Assembly (NCBI RefSeq): GCF_003865135.1
Contig: NZ_BHZC01000001.1
Location: forward strand, 7,192,001 to 7,256,000
Length of the DNA: 64,000 nt
Reading direction: 5' to 3'
DNA from: Streptomyces chrestomyceticus JCM 4735
Lineage (GTDB): Bacteria; Actinomycetota; Actinomycetes; Streptomycetales; Streptomycetaceae
In this document: piece after piece, positions 50,655 to 58,749 of the stretch
Position numbering within the stretch: position 1 is the first letter of the stretch
Layout: each line of letters opens with the position of its first letter
Program-made: the position numbers and the translations under genes
The notes under the pieces: model-generated
Database searches by the model: none
Told to the model about the DNA's origin: nothing
The model's input: the letters and a program-made list of their open reading frames with translations, nothing else

Positions 50655-52066
50655 CGGGATGCCCCCAGGGGGAGCCGTACGGCCAGCCGCCATACGCCGT
50701 CCCGGCCCGCGGCCCGGGCCTCGCCGCCCAGCAGACGGGCGCGCTCGGCGATGCCGGGCAGGCCGCGGCCGCCGCCGGGGCGGGGCGTGCCCGCGACCGT
50801 ACGGGTCGCTGTGACCGCCTTGTCTCTCTGTAGGGCGTCGCTCTGTATGGGGTTCTCCACCGTGATCCTCAGCTCGTCGGCGTCCAGGGCGATCCGCAGC
50901 CGGACCGGTACGGCACCGGCGTGCCGCAGCGCGTTGCTGAGACCTTCCTGCACGATGCGGTACGCCTCCCGCGAGACCAGCGGCGGCAGCCGCCCGCACC
51001 CGTCGTCGACGTCCGCGTCGATCCGCAGCCCGGCGGCGCGGGTGCGGTCCAGCAGCGTGTCCAGGGCGTCCAGCGCCGGTAGGGGTACGGGTGCGGGTGT
51101 ACCGGCCGGGTCGTCCCCGTCCGCCCGCAACAGCCCCAGTACGGCGTCGAGTTCGGCGACCGCGCTGCGGGTGGTCTCCTCGATGGCGAGCAGGGCCTGC
51201 CGCGCGAACTCGGGGTCGGCGTCGAGCACCCGGCGGGCCGCGCCCGCCTGGAGGGTGACCGCGCTGAGCGCGTGGCCCACGGAGTCGTGCAGCTCGCGGG
51301 CGAGCCGGTTGCGGGAGGCGAGATCGGCGGCGCGCCGTTCGGCGGCGGCCAGCCGGTCGGCGGGTGTACGGCCGAGCAGCGTGGGCGCCGCACGGGCCAG
51401 CAGCCGGCCGCCCGCCCACGTGGTGCTTGCGACGAGGGCGAGCAGGCCGAGGCCGGTCAGCGGGCCGAGCAGGCCGCCGGCCAGGTTGGGCCAGCCCAGT
51501 TCCGCGTGCCGCAGCGGGTCGGTGACCGGCAGGAGGATCAGCATCACGGCGGCGGGCAGCGCCGCCAGTGTCATGCCGCTGACGATGCCGCCGGCCGTCA
51601 GGTGCGCCACGAACCACAGGGCCGTACGCCGCCGGGCGGCCCACGAGTCGGCGGGCTCCTCGGTCAGTTCGGCCGTCACGTCGGCGGGCAGGCCGCACAG
51701 CGACCGCGCCGCCGTCGCCTCCAGCGTGCGCAGCAGCGGGAAGAGCAGCGCGCCCAGTGCGGCGAGCGGCAGCGCGACGGCGAACGCGGCGAACTGCCAG
51801 GGGAAGTCGCTGAACGGGTTCACGTCGTCGAAGGCGAGCGGGACGACGAGCGTCGCCAGCAGGAAGAAAGGGGTCAGCAGGGCGCCGCCGAGGACGAGGT
51901 GCACCCAGCGGCCGAGGAACAGCCGCGCCCGGTTCGCTCGTGAAGCGCGGGACCCCGAACCCGACTTCGGACCGGACCCCGAACCCGATCCCGAACCCGA
52001 CTTCGGACCGGACCTCGCTCCGGACCTCGCACCGGACGGCGCACCGACCTTCAAGCTGATCTTCAA
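50651..52066 (-). CDS. HisKA_3-type sensor histidine kinase
   Basis: A 471-residue kinase. After a low-complexity Ser/Gly/Arg N-terminus (10-45), hydrophobic helices fill about 55-215 (two pairs). The DHp motif LARELHDSVGHALSAV carries phosphorylated H260. The ATPase part has EAYRIVQEGLSNALRHAG (N-box) and GGGRGLPGIAERARLLGG (G-box). The TTG start at 52066 overlaps the IclR stop (TTGA, 52063-52066), an unusual coupling. It phosphorylates the response regulator encoded next. A start further in, after the repeats, is also possible. Confidence 0.88.
   Translation of the reverse strand: MKISLKVGAPSGARSGARSGPKSGSGSGSGSGPKSGSGSRASRANRARLFLGRWVHLVLGGALLTPFFLLATLVVPLAFDDVNPFSDFPWQFAAFAVALPLAALGALLFPLLRTLEATAARSLCGLPADVTAELTEEPADSWAARRRTALWFVAHLTAGGIVSGMTLAALPAAVMLILLPVTDPLRHAELGWPNLAGGLLGPLTGLGLLALVASTTWAGGRLLARAAPTLLGRTPADRLAAAERRAADLASRNRLARELHDSVGHALSAVTLQAGAARRVLDADPEFARQALLAIEETTRSAVAELDAVLGLLRADGDDPAGTPAPVPLPALDALDTLLDRTRAAGLRIDADVDDGCGRLPPLVSREAYRIVQEGLSNALRHAGAVPVRLRIALDADELRITVENPIQSDALQRDKAVTATRTVAGTPRPGGGRGLPGIAERARLLGGEARAAGRDGVWRLAVRLPLGASR
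51955..52014 (-). repeat. 24-bp perfect direct repeat in kinase N-terminus
   Basis: A 24-bp sequence beginning CCGAACCCGACTTCGG occurs at 51955-51978 and again, identical, at 51991-52014 (36-bp period), within hexamer-like CCGAAC/CGGACC repeats running to 52045. It gives the SG/PKSGSGS low-complexity N-terminus. Confidence 0.75.
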
Positions 52067-52833
52067 AGCCGTCGCGTCGCCAGCATCAGCCGGTCCCGCG
52101 CGTCGAACAGCGCGTCCTTGATGAGCTGCTCGTGCCCCGGAGTCAGCCGGGCCACCGGCACCGAGCAGCTCACCGCGTCCCGCGCCGGGGTGCGGTACGG
52201 GATCGCCACGCCGAAGCAGCGCAGGCCGAGCGTGTTCTCCTCGCGGTCGACGGCGTACCCCTGCTCGCGCACCAGGCGCAGCTCCTCGATGAGCTGCTCG
52301 CGGTCGGTGACGGTGTGCTCGGTGAGGGCGTCGAGCTTCTCCGGGAGGAGCGCCCGTACCTGGTCGTCGGTGTACGTGGCGAGCAGCGCCTTGCCCAGGG
52401 ACGTGGAGTGGGCGGGCAGCCGGCGGCCGACGCGGGTGAACGGGCGCAGGTAGTGCTGGGACTGACGGGTGGCGAGATAGACGACGTTGGTGCCGTCCAG
52501 CCGGGCCAGGTGGATGGTCTCGGTGGTGTCGTCGGCGAGCCGGTCCAGGGTGGGGCGGGCGGCGGCCACCACCTCGTCGCCGTCGATGTAGGAGGTGCCG
52601 ACCAGCAGGGCGCGGACGCCGATGCCGTACCGGGTGCCGGTGGCGTCGGTCTCCACCCAGCCGAGGTCGACGAGGGTGCGCAGCAGCATGTAGAGGCTGG
52701 ACTTCGGGTAGCCGACGGCCTCCTGGACGGCGGCGAGGCTGTGCATTCCGGGGCGGCCCGCGAAGTACTCCAGCAACTCCACCGTGCGCACAGCGGACTT
52801 GACCTGCGCTCCGGTGGTCTCGGCAGCGGACAT
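52063..52833 (-). CDS. IclR-family regulator
   Basis: A 256-residue IclR regulator. Winged HTH at 15-70 (SAVRTVELLEYFAGRPGMHSLAAVQEAVGYPKSSLYMLLRTLVDLGWVE); effector domain with THxLDG-type ETIHLARLDGTNVVYLATRQS, GRRLPAHSTSLGKALLA and ENTLGLRCFGVAIPYR. It is divergent from the semialdehyde dehydrogenase and probably controls sugar-acid genes in response to a pathway acid. ATG 52833 is used; an in-frame ATG at 52863 would add ten residues. Its stop overlaps the kinase TTG. Confidence 0.92.
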   Translation of the reverse strand: MSAAETTGAQVKSAVRTVELLEYFAGRPGMHSLAAVQEAVGYPKSSLYMLLRTLVDLGWVETDATGTRYGIGVRALLVGTSYIDGDEVVAAARPTLDRLADDTTETIHLARLDGTNVVYLATRQSQHYLRPFTRVGRRLPAHSTSLGKALLATYTDDQVRALLPEKLDALTEHTVTDREQLIEELRLVREQGYAVDREENTLGLRCFGVAIPYRTPARDAVSCSVPVARLTPGHEQLIKDALFDARDRLMLATRRL

Positions 52834-52902
52834 CGGCCTTGACCCCTCAGTTCGGACAGCCATAGAGTCCCAGCGGACGTCACATTCACCACCTGGGTCG
52901 GC

Positions 52903-52918
52903 GTTCAGCATAGCGAAC
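52903..52918. promoter_or_regulatory. Candidate IclR operator GTTCAGCATAGCGAAC
   Basis: GTTC and GAAC half-sites (52903-52906, 52915-52918) frame an imperfect 16-bp dyad, flanked by CG on both sides. It lies between the divergent IclR and dehydrogenase genes, about 40 bp upstream of the GTG at 52961. Confidence 0.5.
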
Positions 52919-52960
52919 GGCGTCCTGGACGCGACAAGAGTTCGCCGGGAGGAATGCGCG

Positions 52961-54595
52961 GTGGCAGCAGCACCAGTCTGGAGTGTCGACCCCCGTACCG
53001 GGAAGCGGCGCGAGCAGGTTGCGGTGGAGGCCACAGCGGCCGAGGTCGACGCCGTCGTACGGGCCGCGCACGACGCCCGGGACGCGCTCGCCGACCGCCG
53101 CGTCCGGGCCGCCCTGCTGCGCCGCGCCGCCGACCTGCTGGACGGGGCCGGGGAGCGGATCGTCGAGGCCGCCGACGCGGAGACCGCGCTCGGTCCGGGG
53201 CGGCTGACCGGTGAACTCGGCCGTACGACGTACCAGTTGCGCGCGTTCGCCGACGTGGTCGAGGAGGGCGCCTTCCTCGACGTACGGATCGACCACGCCG
53301 ACCCCGCGCTCACCCCGCCCCGCCCCGACCTGCGCCGCTACAAGATCCCGCTCGGCGTCGTCGCGGTCTACGCGGCCAGCAACTTCCCGCTCGCCTTCTC
53401 CGTACCCGGCGGCGACACCGCCAGCGCGCTCGCCGCCGGCTGCCCGGTCGTCGTCAAGGCCCACCCCGACCACCCGGCCACCTCCGAACTGAGCGCCGCC
53501 CTGCTGCGCCGCGCCGCCGCCGAAATCGGTCTGCCCGCAGGCGTGATCGGCCTGGTGCACGGCTTCGAGGCGGGCATCGAACTGGTCCGGCACCCGCTCG
53601 TCGCCGCCGCGGGCTTCACCGGCTCGGTACGCGGCGGACGCGCCCTGTACGACGCGGCCGCCGCCCGCCCGCACCCGATCCCGTTCCACGGCGAACTCGG
53701 CAGCCTCAACCCGGTCGTGGTCACCGAAGCCGCGGCCGACGAGCGCGCCGAGGAGATCGGCAGGGGCCTGGCGGGCTCGATGACCCTCGGCATCGGCCAG
53801 TTCTGCGTCAAGCCGGGGCTCGTCCTGGCGCCGCAGGGCCCGGTCGGCGACCGCCTGGAGCGCTCCCTCACCGAGGCCGTCAGCAACACCGAGGCCGGGG
53901 TGCTGCTGGACCACCGGATGCGCGACGCGTTCCTCGACGGCGTACGGGAACGGGCCGCCCTGCCGGACGTACAGGCACCCGTCACGCCCGGCGCGGGCGG
54001 CGAGCACACGGTCAGCGCGGGCTTCCTCACCGTCCCCGCGTCCCGGCTCGCCGAGAGCGACGGCACCCACGACCTGCTCCTGGAGGAGTGCTTCGGCCCG
54101 GTCACCGTCCTGGCGCGCTACACCGACGACGCCGAGGTCAGCGCCGTACTGGCCCGGCTGCCCGGCAACCTGACCGCGACGCTCCAACTGGGGGCGGCGG
54201 AGTGTGCGGGGGAGGATGCGGGGGCCGGCGCGTCCGGCGGCGGTAGCGGGGCCGAGACGAGGACCGGTGCATCCGGCGGCGGCGGTACGGGGGCCGAGGC
54301 GGCCACGGGCGGTACGGGTCGCGGCGCGCGCCTGCTGGCCGCGCTCACCCCGCTGGCCGGCCGGCTGCTCGTCAACGGCTGGCCGACCGGCGTCGCCGTG
54401 GCCCCCGCCCAGCACCACGGCGGCCCCTACCCGGCCACCACCTCCACCTCCACCTCGGTCGGCGGCACGGCGGTCGAACGGTGGCTGCGGCCGGTCGTCC
54501 ACCAGGACACCCCGCCCGCCCTGCTCCCGCCGGAGCTGCGCGAGGACAACCCGCTGAACCTCCCCCGCCGAGTCGACGGCCGCCCCGAAAGGTGA
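52961..54595 (+). CDS. 2-oxoglutarate semialdehyde dehydrogenase-like
   Basis: A 544-residue aldehyde dehydrogenase of the ketoglutarate-semialdehyde branch. Catalytic C282 (LGIGQFCVKPG), general base E245 (PFHGELGSLNP), NAD-binding K166 (CPVVVKAHPDHPATS) and GFTGSVRGG are seen; the GQFCVKPG and FHGELGS patterns separate this group from ordinary ALDHs. Residues about 415-455 are a Gly/Ala-rich insertion, an in-frame expansion unlike the family (usual length about 510). GTG 52961 has GGGAGGAA upstream. It completes conversion of kdgD product to 2-oxoglutarate. The next gene overlaps (GTGA). Confidence 0.9.
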   Translation: MAAAPVWSVDPRTGKRREQVAVEATAAEVDAVVRAAHDARDALADRRVRAALLRRAADLLDGAGERIVEAADAETALGPGRLTGELGRTTYQLRAFADVVEEGAFLDVRIDHADPALTPPRPDLRRYKIPLGVVAVYAASNFPLAFSVPGGDTASALAAGCPVVVKAHPDHPATSELSAALLRRAAAEIGLPAGVIGLVHGFEAGIELVRHPLVAAAGFTGSVRGGRALYDAAAARPHPIPFHGELGSLNPVVVTEAAADERAEEIGRGLAGSMTLGIGQFCVKPGLVLAPQGPVGDRLERSLTEAVSNTEAGVLLDHRMRDAFLDGVRERAALPDVQAPVTPGAGGEHTVSAGFLTVPASRLAESDGTHDLLLEECFGPVTVLARYTDDAEVSAVLARLPGNLTATLQLGAAECAGEDAGAGASGGGSGAETRTGASGGGGTGAEAATGGTGRGARLLAALTPLAGRLLVNGWPTGVAVAPAQHHGGPYPATTSTSTSVGGTAVERWLRPVVHQDTPPALLPPELREDNPLNLPRRVDGRPER

Positions 54596-55164
54596 CGTAC
54601 GCGCACATGCCCCACGCCCCGGAAGCGCCCGACGAGGCCACCGCCACCACCTCCGCCACCCTCGTCCGCGACGCCACGGCCGCCGACCTCGACGTCATAG
54701 CGGACCTGCACCAGCGCGCCCGCGCGACGTACTACCGAGGTCGTGTGCCCGACGCCGTACTGGACGACCCCGCCGAGCGCGAGCGCTGGCGCGAAGGCTG
54801 GGCGCGCTCCCTCGCCCGTAAGGACGCCACCGTGCTGTGCGCGGAACGGGACGGCGCGGTGGTCGGCGTCGCCTCCTACCGCCGCGAGGACGGCGCGCCC
54901 GAGGACACCGTCAAACTCTTCCAGCTCCACGTGGACCCGGACCGCTGGCGCGACGGCATCGGCTCCGCGCTGCACCGCGCCTGCGTCGCGGCCTGGCGGG
55001 CGGCAGGCGTCACCACCGCCCGCCTGGACGTGTACTGGCACAACCGGCGGGCCCGCGCCTTCTACGACCGGCACGGCTGGCAGCCGGACGACTCCCGCCG
55101 CCCCGCACCGGACGCCACCCACCTCGACCTCGTACTGCCGCTCAGCCCCGCCGCCGCCCGATGA
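54592..55164 (+). CDS. GNAT-family N-acetyltransferase
   Basis: A 190-residue GNAT protein: LVRDATAADLDVIADLHQRARATYY, the acceptor part AVVGVASYRRED, acetyl-CoA motif LHVDPDRWRDGIGSALHRACVAAWRAAG, and LDVYWHNRRARAFYDRHGWQPDD. GTG 54592 overlaps the dehydrogenase stop (GTGA), giving coupling; a GTG-to-ATG choice at 54607 is also reasonable. Substrate unknown. The 3' end overlaps the convergent methyltransferase by 23 bp. Confidence 0.9.
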   Translation: MTYAHMPHAPEAPDEATATTSATLVRDATAADLDVIADLHQRARATYYRGRVPDAVLDDPAERERWREGWARSLARKDATVLCAERDGAVVGVASYRREDGAPEDTVKLFQLHVDPDRWRDGIGSALHRACVAAWRAAGVTTARLDVYWHNRRARAFYDRHGWQPDDSRRPAPDATHLDLVLPLSPAAAR

Positions 55165-55795
55165 GCTGAAGCCGCTCGGCGGTACGGCCGTCCAGCGTCG
55201 GCACCGGGTCCGTGCGCTCGGCCTCCACCGTGAAGCCGTGCGCCCGGACCAGCCCGCGCAGCCGGTCCGGCTCGTGGTGCCGGAACACGCCGCCGTCGGG
55301 CGTCCCGAACACCCCGTACGTCCCGAACCGGTCCGCGTACGCCTCGTACCGGGCCACGTCCCACCGGTCGCGCTGCAACGGCATGTCGCTGACGTACAGC
55401 ACCCCGCCCGGCCGCACCACCCGGCCCAGCTCCGCGACGATCTCCCGCTGCTCCCCGGAGCCAGGCACGCACGTCAGCACGGCGAACAGCAGCGCGGCCC
55501 CGAAACTCCCGTCCTCGAAGGGCAGCGGCAGCCCCGCCCAATGCTCGATCCGCACCCCTGGATGCTCCCGGCGCCCCCGCTCCACCAGCGCCCGCGACAC
55601 GTCCACCCCACGCACGTCCGCGTACCCGGCCGCCACCAGCTCGGCGGTCAGCCGCCCGTACCCGCAGCCGTAGTCCAGCACCGGCACGTCACGTGGCAGG
55701 TACGCGTCCAGCAGCTCCGGATCCAGCGGATGGGTGAACGTCTTGGCGGCCCCGGCACGCTCCCAGAACTCCCGCGTTTCCTGGCGGATCTCCAT
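55142..55795 (-). CDS. Class I SAM-dependent methyltransferase
   Basis: A 217-residue methyltransferase. SAM motif VPVLDYGCGYGRLTAELVAAGY, followed by GVDVSRALVERGR, the acidic motif HWAGLPLPFEDGSFGAALLFAVLTCVP and LGRVVRPGGVLYVSDM, are typical. The substrate cannot be told. It converges on the GNAT gene. Confidence 0.9.
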   Translation of the reverse strand: MEIRQETREFWERAGAAKTFTHPLDPELLDAYLPRDVPVLDYGCGYGRLTAELVAAGYADVRGVDVSRALVERGRREHPGVRIEHWAGLPLPFEDGSFGAALLFAVLTCVPGSGEQREIVAELGRVVRPGGVLYVSDMPLQRDRWDVARYEAYADRFGTYGVFGTPDGGVFRHHEPDRLRGLVRAHGFTVEAERTDPVPTLDGRTAERLQLIGRRRG

Positions 55796-55907
55796 GGGCG
55801 GACGTTACCGCGGAGGGGCGGGGTGGGCGGTCGTTCCGGCGTTGTACGGCCATTGGCCCGGACCGAGCCGCCGGCCGGACACTGGACCGGGCCGCCGCCC
55901 AGGGGCT

Positions 55908-55942
55908 GGGGAACAGCCGCCACCCGTGGAAGGTTGCCCGCC
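55908..55942 (+). repeat. 35-bp dispersed direct repeat, copy A
   Basis: Begins GGGGAACAGCC and contains GGAAGGTTG. It matches copy B (58674-58708) at 30 of 35 positions in the same orientation. The two copies flank the block with three micro-genes and the XRE-TPR regulator. Confidence 0.65.
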
Positions 55943-56070
55943 CGTCACTGTCCGCTCGGGAGCAGGCGGAGCAGAGAGTCCTGCCCGGCGCGGTGACCAC
56001 ACGCGGGCGGGGCTGTGGCTCACCCGTCCGGCCGCTGGACCCAGACGACCGGACGGGCAGGGGCGGGCTG

Positions 56071-56178
56071 TTAGGGCAGTGCGCGGGAAAGGGCGAGTGC
56101 CACGATTCCCACGACGATCAAGAAGACTCCCAGCGCGGCCGCAGATGCCTCAATCGCACCGCGCCGCTTGTCCCTCAC
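56071..56178 (-). CDS. 35-aa single-pass membrane micro-protein
   Basis: A 35-residue protein, MRDKRRGAIEASAAALGVFL... with a basic start and one helix FLIVVGIVALALSRAL. GTG 56178 overlaps the upstream gene's stop (GTGA), so translation is coupled. It is the last of three overlapping small genes (57, 127 and 35 residues). Function unknown. Confidence 0.7.
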   Translation of the reverse strand: MRDKRRGAIEASAAALGVFLIVVGIVALALSRALP

Positions 56179-56558
56179 TTCGCCGTCGCAGGCTTCGTAA
56201 AGGTGGTGACGTCCTCTTCCGTGTGCTTCTTGAACTTTGTGTGTCCCTTCTCGTCTGCGTGGGCGCGAATCCATGCGTTCGTCGGCAGGGGGCTGTCCCA
56301 GTCGGAGGAGCAGGCGTCGCACATCTCGCCGCCGTCCTGTTCGGTGACGCACTCGGCGAAGTGCTTACGGATGCCGGTGATCTGAATTTCCATGCGCGTC
56401 GGCACGGGGGCGGGGGTTGCCATGGTCGTACCTTCGGGTCGGGGGAGGTTGAGAGCAGCGTCGCCGCTGGTGCGCATACGGAGCACACCGTCGTGCCCGC
56501 GTGAGCGCATGAGCCGGGTGAGGTGTTCCCGGCCGGGGCCAGGGATGCGTTTGGTCAC
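56175..56558 (-). CDS. Small Cys-containing protein, 127 aa
   Basis: A 127-residue protein. The C-terminal 82 residues (from MATPAPVPTRMEIQ) look folded: HFAECVTEQDGGEMCDACSSDWDSP with three Cys, probably a metal site, and IRAHADEKGHTKFKKHTEEDVTTF, reminiscent of Streptomyces small regulator-linked proteins of DUF7848 type. GTG 56558 overlaps the previous gene (GTGA). An alternative ATG at 56423 with GAAGG upstream would give only the folded part. Confidence 0.7.
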   Translation of the reverse strand: MTKRIPGPGREHLTRLMRSRGHDGVLRMRTSGDAALNLPRPEGTTMATPAPVPTRMEIQITGIRKHFAECVTEQDGGEMCDACSSDWDSPLPTNAWIRAHADEKGHTKFKKHTEEDVTTFTKPATAK

Positions 56559-56728
56559 TTGTGGTCACCGTTTCTTGAGGTGCGTCGGTAGGTGATCAAG
56601 CCGCGCAAACCGTCAAGGTGTGCGAAGAGCGGGTCAGAATCAGCGGCTAGCTCTTCGCGATCGGCCGTCATGCACGGGCGCGCGAGGGCTCCGTCGAAGG
56701 GGTGATGCCACTCGTCTGGGGCCTCCAT
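56555..56728 (-). CDS. Small protein, 57 aa
   Basis: A 57-residue protein, MEAPDEWHHPFDGALARPCM..., ending LITYRRTSRNGDHK. GGAGGT lies 6 nt upstream of the ATG at 56728. It starts a chain of three overlapping small genes on the minus strand, opposite the XRE-TPR regulator at 56926. Unknown function. Confidence 0.7.
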   Translation of the reverse strand: MEAPDEWHHPFDGALARPCMTADREELAADSDPLFAHLDGLRGLITYRRTSRNGDHK

Positions 56729-56925
56729 GCCGTACCTCCGGTTCTTGCCCCTGCGTTGCTGTGTCGGACGACATCGGCTCCGCACCGATGGGGTGGTTGC
56801 ATCGTCCAGCGAACCAGCGGGAGTTGGGGGCGTCCACGGCAAAGAGGCCGCAGTCCTGCCGCATCCAGACCGCGCTGGCTAGGCTGACCTGCGGAGAAAC
56901 CTTCGGACGAGAGAGGGGCGGCCAG

Positions 56926-58140
56926 ATGGCTGGCAAGCGGCGGAGGTTGGCGGAGCGTCGGAAAGCGTGCGGCTACAACCAAGAAGCATTCGCAGAAGCA
57001 GTCGGCGTAGATCGCACTACGGTCCAGCGTTGGGAAAGCGGGCAGAATGGCCCTCAGCCCTGGCAGCGCCCGAGAATCGCGAAAGCCCTGGACATGACGT
57101 CCAACGAACTTGAGACGCTCCTGGCTCCTGACGGAAGTTACTCGCACCGACTTCCACCGGGGTGGCTCTCCGTGGCTCCTCCGTCTGACGACGATGAGTT
57201 CGAAGCTCTCGAATTGGCGCGACGAGTGGCGGCGAGCGATGTGGGGAGGGAGACTCTCAGCCGTCTGGAATCCGCGTTCGACGAGTCGGCCATGGCGTAC
57301 CCGGTGTCACCTCCTCAGGAACTGTTGCAGCGAGTACGTAAGCACTCGGCTTACGTGGGCCACCTCATGGACGCCCGTATGACTCTGGCCGAACAGCGAC
57401 GCCTGTATGCGGTCGGCGGCTGGTTTCAGCTTCTAGGCGCTACGTTGCATATTGATCTCCATCAAGACCTCGCCGCTACAGCTCGGTTGCAGACAGCAGC
57501 CACGCTCGCCCAGCACGCGGAGCATCGAGAGATCGAAGCTTGGTGCTACGAGACAGACGCTTGGCGAGTCCTTACGGATGGGCAGTACGGGCGTGCGCTG
57601 GAGCTGTCTTTGGTCGCGCAACAGCTTGCACCGGCAGGTAGTTCCGCGGAGATCCAAGCAACGGCGCAAGAGGGACGAGCGAGAGCGCGCCTTGGCGAAC
57701 GGACTGAAACCTATGCCGCCATAGACCGTGTGCAGCGAAAAGCGGTGTCCATGGTCCCGCACAAGGGGACGGAACATCATTACCAGTATGACCCGGCGAA
57801 GTCGTTGGCCTATACAGCCACAACGCTCGCATGGGTAGGTGACCCGGCAGCAGAAACGTACGCGCGGGAAGTCATTGCCCGACTGGCCCCTGTCATCGAC
57901 ATCCATAAATGGCCCCGACGCGTCGCTTCGGCGAACATCGACCTTGCCTTGACGCTGCTCAGCAGTGATCGGCTGGATGAAGCGTGTGACGCGGCTCAGC
58001 GCGCGATTCTGTCGGGTCGTATCGTGCCGTCAAACCATTGGCGCGCTCTGGAAGTCGTCAAAGCCGTGGAGGCCCGTCAACTGCCGGAAGCCGCGGACCT
58101 ACGAGAGGCTTACCAGGGTTTGAAAGCACTAGAAAACTGA
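56926..58140 (+). CDS. XRE-family regulator with TPR-like repeats
   Basis: A 404-residue regulator. HTH at residues 3-60 (RRLAERRKACGYNQEAFAEAVGVDRTTVQRWESGQN); the remaining about 300 residues are helical repeats (EQRRLYAVGGWFQLLGATLHIDLHQDLAATARLQTAATLAQHAEH; AIDRVQRKAVSMV; RVASANIDLALTLLSSDRLDEACDAAQRAI). GAGAGGGG precedes the ATG. It is divergent from the three micro-genes. Codon use is less GC-biased than its flanks, as is common for such regulators in mobile or variable regions. Confidence 0.9.
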   Translation: MAGKRRRLAERRKACGYNQEAFAEAVGVDRTTVQRWESGQNGPQPWQRPRIAKALDMTSNELETLLAPDGSYSHRLPPGWLSVAPPSDDDEFEALELARRVAASDVGRETLSRLESAFDESAMAYPVSPPQELLQRVRKHSAYVGHLMDARMTLAEQRRLYAVGGWFQLLGATLHIDLHQDLAATARLQTAATLAQHAEHREIEAWCYETDAWRVLTDGQYGRALELSLVAQQLAPAGSSAEIQATAQEGRARARLGERTETYAAIDRVQRKAVSMVPHKGTEHHYQYDPAKSLAYTATTLAWVGDPAAETYAREVIARLAPVIDIHKWPRRVASANIDLALTLLSSDRLDEACDAAQRAILSGRIVPSNHWRALEVVKAVEARQLPEAADLREAYQGLKALEN

Positions 58141-58749
58141 AACAGGAAGAGCCCTGTGACCAGCCCTTTCAGGAGCAACCACGGGGCTCAGCGCCTCAGC
58201 CGTTCAGTACGCCAGTGAGGCGCGCGGCAGCCTTGCCCGCCGAGCCCCTCACGCCACAATAGAAATCTATCCGAGTGTGGAACACTGGCTTGGACCTGAG
58301 CTGTCCGAGATCATCCACCTGGGCGCCGCCGTTGGTCAGCCCGCTGACGGCCCGGCCTTCCTCGTCTCCGCCGAACCTTACCGCGAACATTTCCGAGCCG
58401 CATCACGGTCGGCGCGAGGATGTCCGCTCTCATATTCGTCTGCCCGGCATCCAGAATCGGAAAGCCGTTGTACCGAGTGATCTCCTTTTGAGCCAGGCCC
58501 TCCCGAAGCTGGTCCAAACCCGGGCTCGTCCGGTTCGCCCGGCAGACCGGCATCTGACCTCGGTCGACCGGCCCGCGAGCCCGTCATCCCCGTGACGGGG
58601 GCGACGGGGCTCCGCCATGCCCCGGCGTCCGTACCGCCATGTGACGCCCCGCACCCGCTCCCACCATCGCGCCGGGGAATAGCCACCACCCCCGGAAGGT
58701 TGTCCGCCAGTGTCCCCATTCGTACCGATCATCTGAGGAAACACCTGAC
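58141..58749. other. Intergenic region, possible gene remnant, repeat copy B
   Basis: About 600 bp. On the plus strand 58277-58410 reads as a plausible protein start (GTG; VEHWLGPELSEIIHLGAAVGQ) that soon loses coding character; it may be a remnant, but I recognise no family. Copy B of the 35-bp repeat is at 58674-58708. The promoter of frnE should lie near 58700-58745. Confidence 0.4.
58674..58708 (+). repeat. 35-bp dispersed direct repeat, copy B
   Basis: Begins GGGGAATAGCC and contains GGAAGGTTG, 30 of 35 positions equal to copy A at 55908. It lies 42 bp upstream of the frnE-like start. Confidence 0.65.

Noticed and set aside
58311..58553. An 80-codon minus-strand frame in the intergenic region before frnE
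   Set aside because: Its beginning looks somewhat protein-like, but the end is Arg/Gly-rich, there is no ribosome binding site, and no family is recognised.
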